Below, piece by piece: positions 59,700-63,355 of a stretch of DNA of 63,355 bases. Source of the stretch: Acidobacteriota bacterium. GTDB lineage: Bacteria; Acidobacteriota; Terriglobia; Terriglobales; Acidobacteriaceae. The notes below the pieces were generated by a model. The model made no database searches, was not told where the DNA came from, and saw only the letters and a list, made by a program, of their open reading frames with translations. The stretch lies in the NCBI GenBank assembly GCA_021803035.1, contig JAJZME010000030.1, positions 1 through 63,355 of the forward strand, read 5' to 3'. A program made the position numbers and the translations under genes. The stretch's first letter is position 1. Every line of letters starts with the position of its first letter.

Positions 59700-61022
59700 T
59701 CAGCCGCGGACGTGCATCGCTTCCAGCGCCGCGGCAAACTCCGGCAGCACAATCGCTTGGTCGCGGTCCGGGCCGGTGGAGATCATGCCGATGCGCGCTC
59801 CGCTTTCGCGCTCCTGGAAGCTCAGATACTCCCGCGCCGCCTTGGGCAGCCGGTCAAACTCGGTGATTCCGACCGTCGGCTCCTGCCAGCCCTTCAGCGT
59901 GGTGTAGCGCGGCTTGATCGCCTCCAGCCCGGTCACGTCGGCGGGAATCTCGTCCGTCACCTTGCCGCCGGTCTCATAGCCGGTGCACACGGGGATCTCC
60001 GCCAGCTCATCCAGCACGTCCAGCTTGGTCACCACCAGCCACTCGGCGCCGTTGGTCTGGTTCGAGTAGCGCAGCAGCGGAATATCCAGCCAGCCGCAGC
60101 GCCGCGGCCGTCCGGTCACCGCGCCGTACTCGTTGCCCCGCGCCCGCAGCAGGTCGCCAACAGGCTCGTGAATCTCGGTCGGGAATGGCCCTTCGCCCAC
60201 CCGCGTCACATACGCCTTGGTCACCGAAATCACCGTTCCGATCGCCGTCGGCCCCACGCCCGTCCCGGTTGCCGCGCCGCCGGCCGTGGCCGACGACGAG
60301 GTCACAAATGGATACGTCCCGTGGTCGATGTCGAGCATCGTCCCCTGCGCGCCCTCGAACATAATGCTGCCGCCATCGGCCAGAATGCCGTGCAGCATGC
60401 GCCCCGTGTCGGTCACAAACGGGCGCACCCGCTCGGCCGCCGCCGCGTATTCGTCGTACATCCTCGCCGGGTCCAGCGGATCGGTGCCGAACAGCGCATG
60501 TGCAATGGCATTCTTCTCCGCGCACGCCGACTCGATGTGCGTCTTCAGCAGCCCGGGCTGCAGCAGGTCAACAATGCGCAGGCCGCTGCGCGCCATCTTG
60601 TCTTCGTACGCGGGGCCAATGCCCTTGCTGGTGGTGCCGATCTTCAGCCGCCCCGGTGCGTGCTCCGCCGCCAGCTCAATCATGCGGTGATAGGGCAGAA
60701 TCACCTGCGCGCGATTGGAGACAAAGAGCTGCCCGTCCACGTTCACCCCGAGCTTGCGCAGCCGCTCCACCTCGTCGAGAAAGGCCAGCGGATCCAGCAC
60801 CACGCCGTTGCCGATGACGCCCTTGCATCCCGCCCGCAGCACGCCGCAGGGAACCAGTTGCAGCACGAACTTCTGCCCCCCGGCAATCACCGTGTGCCCG
60901 GCATTGTGCCCGCCGGAGTAGCGCGCCACGGCGGAAAACCGCTCGCTCAGCACGTCGACAATCTTGCCCTTGCCCTCGTCGCCCCATTGGGCGCCCAACA
61001 CCACAGCCGTCTTCGCTCGCAT
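59700..61022 (-). CDS. purA: adenylosuccinate synthetase
   Basis: PurA makes adenylosuccinate from IMP, aspartate and GTP in AMP synthesis. The 440-residue protein has VVLGAQWGDEGKGKIVDVLS at its start with the GTP-binding loop, SGGHNAGHT, IGNGVVLDP, STSKGIGPAYEDK-like residues (TTSKGIGPAYEDKMARSGLR), and FEGAQGTMLDIDHGTYPFVT. The C-terminal part ends with the expected GPDRDQAI region. ATG 61022 has gagga upstream; ATG 61034 is four codons earlier and also possible. The call is firm. Confidence 0.96.
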   Translation of the reverse strand: MRAKTAVVLGAQWGDEGKGKIVDVLSERFSAVARYSGGHNAGHTVIAGGQKFVLQLVPCGVLRAGCKGVIGNGVVLDPLAFLDEVERLRKLGVNVDGQLFVSNRAQVILPYHRMIELAAEHAPGRLKIGTTSKGIGPAYEDKMARSGLRIVDLLQPGLLKTHIESACAEKNAIAHALFGTDPLDPARMYDEYAAAAERVRPFVTDTGRMLHGILADGGSIMFEGAQGTMLDIDHGTYPFVTSSSATAGGAATGTGVGPTAIGTVISVTKAYVTRVGEGPFPTEIHEPVGDLLRARGNEYGAVTGRPRRCGWLDIPLLRYSNQTNGAEWLVVTKLDVLDELAEIPVCTGYETGGKVTDEIPADVTGLEAIKPRYTTLKGWQEPTVGITEFDRLPKAAREYLSFQERESGARIGMISTGPDRDQAIVLPEFAAALEAMHVRG

Positions 61023-61248
61023 CTCTGTCCTCATAATCCCGTCTTGACGCCCGTCATTGTAAGTGGAAGTTGTGAAGCTTGCGGTCAATCAATCGACGCG
61101 CCGGCGCCGCGGCGGCAAAACAAAGGCGCGGACTCACGCATTCCGCAGCCCTCTCGATCATAAACTAGAGGCAATCCCGTGGGGCCGCGATGTTCCAAAG
61201 CCCCCTTCGCCGCCTTTCTGCTATATTGGCTCGACGCATTTTGACCGC

Positions 61249-61270
61249 TGTTCGTTAACGCTAACGAACA
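61249..61270. promoter_or_regulatory. LacI-like operator before the fucosidase gene
   Basis: The arms TGTTCGTTA and TAACGAACA are perfect inverted repeats around the 4-base spacer ACGC. The centre GTTAACGCTAAC resembles operators of LacI-family sugar repressors. It lies 45-66 bases before the fucosidase ATG. No LacI-type gene is in the window. Confidence 0.6.
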
Positions 61271-61314
61271 CGCCGGCCGGCCTCATTTCACCTGCAGCAG
61301 CAAGGAGAAAACCC

Positions 61315-62736
61315 ATGGATTGGACGGAAAGCACGAGACGCACCTTCTTGAAGCAGTTTGGCGCCGCAGGCGCAATGGCCCTGGCCGCCGCCGGCGCCGA
61401 AGCCATGCCCCGGCCGGCCGCGCAGATGCACGAAACCCCCGGCGAACTGGCCGCCGACCGCCGCCAGGCCGCCACGCGCGCCCAGCGCATGCAGTGGTGG
61501 CACCAGGCCAAGTTCGGCATGTTCATCCACTGGGGGCTTTACAGCGTCATCGGGCAGCACGAATGGGCCATGGAGGTCGAAGGCGTTCCCATCCCCCAGT
61601 ACGAGATCCTGGCCAAACACTTCAAGCCCAAACCCAACGCCGCCCGCGACTGGGCGCGGCTGGCCAAAGCCGCCGGCCAGCGCTACATGGTCATGACCAC
61701 CAAGCACCACGAAGGCTTCTGCAACTTCGACACCAAGCTCACCGATTACAACGCTGTGCAGCAGGGCCCCGGCCGCGACCTGGTGCGCGAATACGTTGAG
61801 GCCGCCCGCGCCGAGGGCCTGCGCGTGGGCTTTTATTACTCGCTCATGGACTGGCACCACCCCGACGGCGCACGCTGCAAGACTGACGAGGCCGCCCGCC
61901 AACGCTTCGTCGCCTACACCCACGGCCTCATCCGCGAGCTGATGACCAACTACGGCAAAATCGACATCCTCTGGTACGACGTCGACTGGCCGCTCACCCC
62001 CGAGCAGTGGGAGTCCGAAAAGATGAACGAAATGGTCTTCCAGCTCCAGCCCGGGATCATCGTCAACAACCGCAACGGCCTTCCCGGCGACTTCTCCACG
62101 CCCGAGCAGCACATCAAGCCCTCTGAAGCCGGCCGCGCCTGGGAAACCTGCATGACCCTTAACGACAGTTGGGGCTTCAACCGCTACGACAATGCCTGGA
62201 AGACCCCCGAGGTGATCGTCGATAACCTGGCCACCGTGGCCAAAGGCGGCGGCAATTACCTGCTCAACATCGGCCCGGAGCCGGATGGATCCGTCCCGCC
62301 GGCGTCCGTTGAAATCCTCGAAACCGTGGGCCAGTGGCTCGACACCAACGGCCAGGCCTTCTACGGAACCGACCGCTGCGCGGCGGACTTCAACATCAAC
62401 GCCAACTACACGCGCCGCGGCAACACGCTCTATATTCATCAGCACTTCTGGCCCGGCCACACCCCCGCCGCCGACTGGCTCAGCTTCTATCAGCCCGAGG
62501 CGGTCATCGCCCTCGGTGGCCTCAAGCCCAGGGTGCTTTCCGCCAAGGTCCTCAAGACCGGCCAGTCCCTCAAATTCACGCAGGACGAGTTCCGCCTGCG
62601 CCTCACCGGCCTGCCCATCGATCCGCCCGACTCGCCGGCCACGGTCATTGAAGTCCAGTGCGACGGCGAGCCCACCGTCAACCACGAAGCCATGCGTCCG
62701 CTTTGGCCGCGCTACAAGGTGGGCATCAGCATCTGA
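61315..62736 (+). CDS. Tat-exported GH29 alpha-L-fucosidase
   Basis: This glycoside hydrolase releases alpha-L-fucose from plant or other glycans. The 473-residue protein begins with a Tat signal (STRRTFLKQFGAAGAMALAA). The family block FGMFIHWGLYSVIGQHEWAM is followed by MVMTTKHHEGFCNFDT and IDILWYDVDWP, where the Asp is the probable nucleophile, and NLATVAKGGGNYLLNIGPEPDG near the end of the barrel. A C-terminal beta-sandwich completes it. The ribosome binding site aaggag and the perfect palindrome upstream support an independently regulated gene. No transporter is adjacent. Confidence 0.93.
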   Translation: MDWTESTRRTFLKQFGAAGAMALAAAGAEAMPRPAAQMHETPGELAADRRQAATRAQRMQWWHQAKFGMFIHWGLYSVIGQHEWAMEVEGVPIPQYEILAKHFKPKPNAARDWARLAKAAGQRYMVMTTKHHEGFCNFDTKLTDYNAVQQGPGRDLVREYVEAARAEGLRVGFYYSLMDWHHPDGARCKTDEAARQRFVAYTHGLIRELMTNYGKIDILWYDVDWPLTPEQWESEKMNEMVFQLQPGIIVNNRNGLPGDFSTPEQHIKPSEAGRAWETCMTLNDSWGFNRYDNAWKTPEVIVDNLATVAKGGGNYLLNIGPEPDGSVPPASVEILETVGQWLDTNGQAFYGTDRCAADFNINANYTRRGNTLYIHQHFWPGHTPAADWLSFYQPEAVIALGGLKPRVLSAKVLKTGQSLKFTQDEFRLRLTGLPIDPPDSPATVIEVQCDGEPTVNHEAMRPLWPRYKVGISI

Positions 62737-63355
62737 GCCGGAGGCGGAGCAGAAAAGGCAGGCGTCCATCCGTTTCGCATGGCGTGCGGGACGGAGGGGT
62801 TTGACCGCGCTCGCTCAATCGTTGCCAATCACCGATGTCTGCCCTGCCACAGGCGCGGCGCTCGCTAAGGGATCAAACGATGGAGCATACACACCTTCCT
62901 GCTCCCCGGATCCGGAGTTGCGGCGAGAATGATGCGGAAAACCGGCGCCGTTCAGTGATCCATGCAACAGCCCGATGTAGCGCGAATCGCCCCGTGCTCA
63001 CAGCTTTGGCCGCTTGCGGGGTTACCGCGCCGATTAGTCAAGCTCCTGAATCTAGAACTCTCACTATTGCAACAACTTGCCGTTGCCGGCAATTTCCCGT
63101 CCTTCGCGCAGAATAGAAGCAACATCGCAACCATGCGTGCAGCCGCCAACCGGCCGGCTCGCTAACCCGCCGATTCACCAAAGAGGAACTCATGACCGTC
63201 GCGAAGCCACTCACTCCGCCGACGCCACGAATGTCAATGACCCTGCTAACTCGCTCCTATCTCTGAACGGCCGGGGACAAAGCTGACATTTTAGACCGGG
63301 CACATCCCTGACACTTTTTCCTTATCAGGAAGGTTTTTGTTTTTGCCTTTATGTT
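62737..63355. other. gene-poor right end of the window
   Basis: I see no supported gene up to 63180. A short frame with a good ribosome binding site follows (63192-63266), and the last 80 bases contain ctgacattttag and ctgacactttttcc motifs resembling the ends of insertion sequences. The window stops before an element could be recognised. Confidence 0.4.
63192..63266 (+). pseudogene. possible truncated gene start (24 codons)
   Basis: The ATG at 63192 is preceded by aagaggaact, a good ribosome binding site, and opens a 24-codon frame ending in TGA. The peptide has no recognisable motif. A true start followed so soon by a stop and by IS-end-like DNA suggests a gene broken by an insertion or deletion, but it may also be a leader peptide or chance. 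Confidence 0.2.

Noticed and set aside
59442..61163. Plus-strand frame of 573 codons opposite purA
   Set aside because: PurA is complete on the minus strand; the plus translation lacks any motif.
1..63355. CRISPR array, tRNA or rRNA genes
   Set aside because: No regularly spaced direct repeats with unique spacers, no tRNA T-loop in a cloverleaf context, and no rRNA-like blocks were seen by eye. A tRNA-finder run would be decisive.

Overview
The window looks like chromosomal DNA of a high-GC Acidobacteriota bacterium, most likely class Terriglobia (subdivision 1). The evidence is a very large TonB-dependent receptor with an N-terminal carboxypeptidase-regulatory-like domain and no SusD partner, several secreted plant-polysaccharide hydrolases, a NapC-type cytochrome with an atypical first heme motif, and short dispersed hairpin repeats in the gaps. 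The taxonomic call is an inference from gene content. No rRNA, tRNA, CRISPR array or intact insertion sequence was found.

Layout. 1-1.3 kb: non-coding DNA with REP-like repeats and hairpins. 1.3-7.8 kb: housekeeping and mixed genes (corrinoid adenosyltransferase, cupin, accD, tex, iron-sulfur flavoprotein, HEVVPGH metallopeptidase-like protein). 7.8-20.3 kb: a minus-strand carbohydrate locus, in transcription order GH106 alpha-L-rhamnosidase, a bimodular CE15-like/second alpha-beta-hydrolase esterase, a GH35/DUF5597 beta-galactosidase-like enzyme, thioredoxin 2, and the TonB receptor. Two GGTCNGACC palindromes (GntR/FadR-like) lie upstream of the receptor gene. 20.8-32.7 kb: replication and segregation genes (dnaN, folC, plsC, a sugar transporter, a glutamine amidotransferase, rsmG, parA, parB). 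Two perfect parS sites lie between rsmG and parA, and DnaA-box-like motifs lie upstream of dnaN, so the replication origin is probably close.

33.0-39.7 kb is the most unusual part. It is a compact plus-strand cluster of ArsR regulator, TusA, MvhD/FlpD-type [2Fe-2S] protein, two different HdrA-type flavoproteins, a 105-residue winged-helix-like protein, a QmoC-like fusion of HdrC with a membrane domain, and DsrE2. It resembles a QmoABC complex with its MvhD part split off as a separate gene, flanked by two sulfur-carrier proteins. It has no HdrB, dsr, apr or sat genes beside it. I infer a membrane-bound complex that exchanges electrons between protein-bound sulfur and the quinone pool. The direction and the physiological substrate cannot be read from the sequence. 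A NapC/NirT-type cytochrome with six heme motifs follows at 42.1 kb, after an oxidoreductase and a probable orphan PIN toxin.

43.6-62.7 kb holds mostly single genes: alcohol dehydrogenase, AsmA-like protein, zinc-ribbon coiled-coil protein, amidohydrolase, FUSC-type membrane protein, deoxyribonucleotidase, metallophosphoesterase, XRE-cupin regulator, asnS, RbsD-like protein, HIT protein, a low-complexity pseudo-receiver protein, mutM, a DUF4440 protein, purA, and a GH29 alpha-L-fucosidase behind a perfect LacI-like operator. A degenerate tandem-repeat block lies at about 57.4-57.7 kb.
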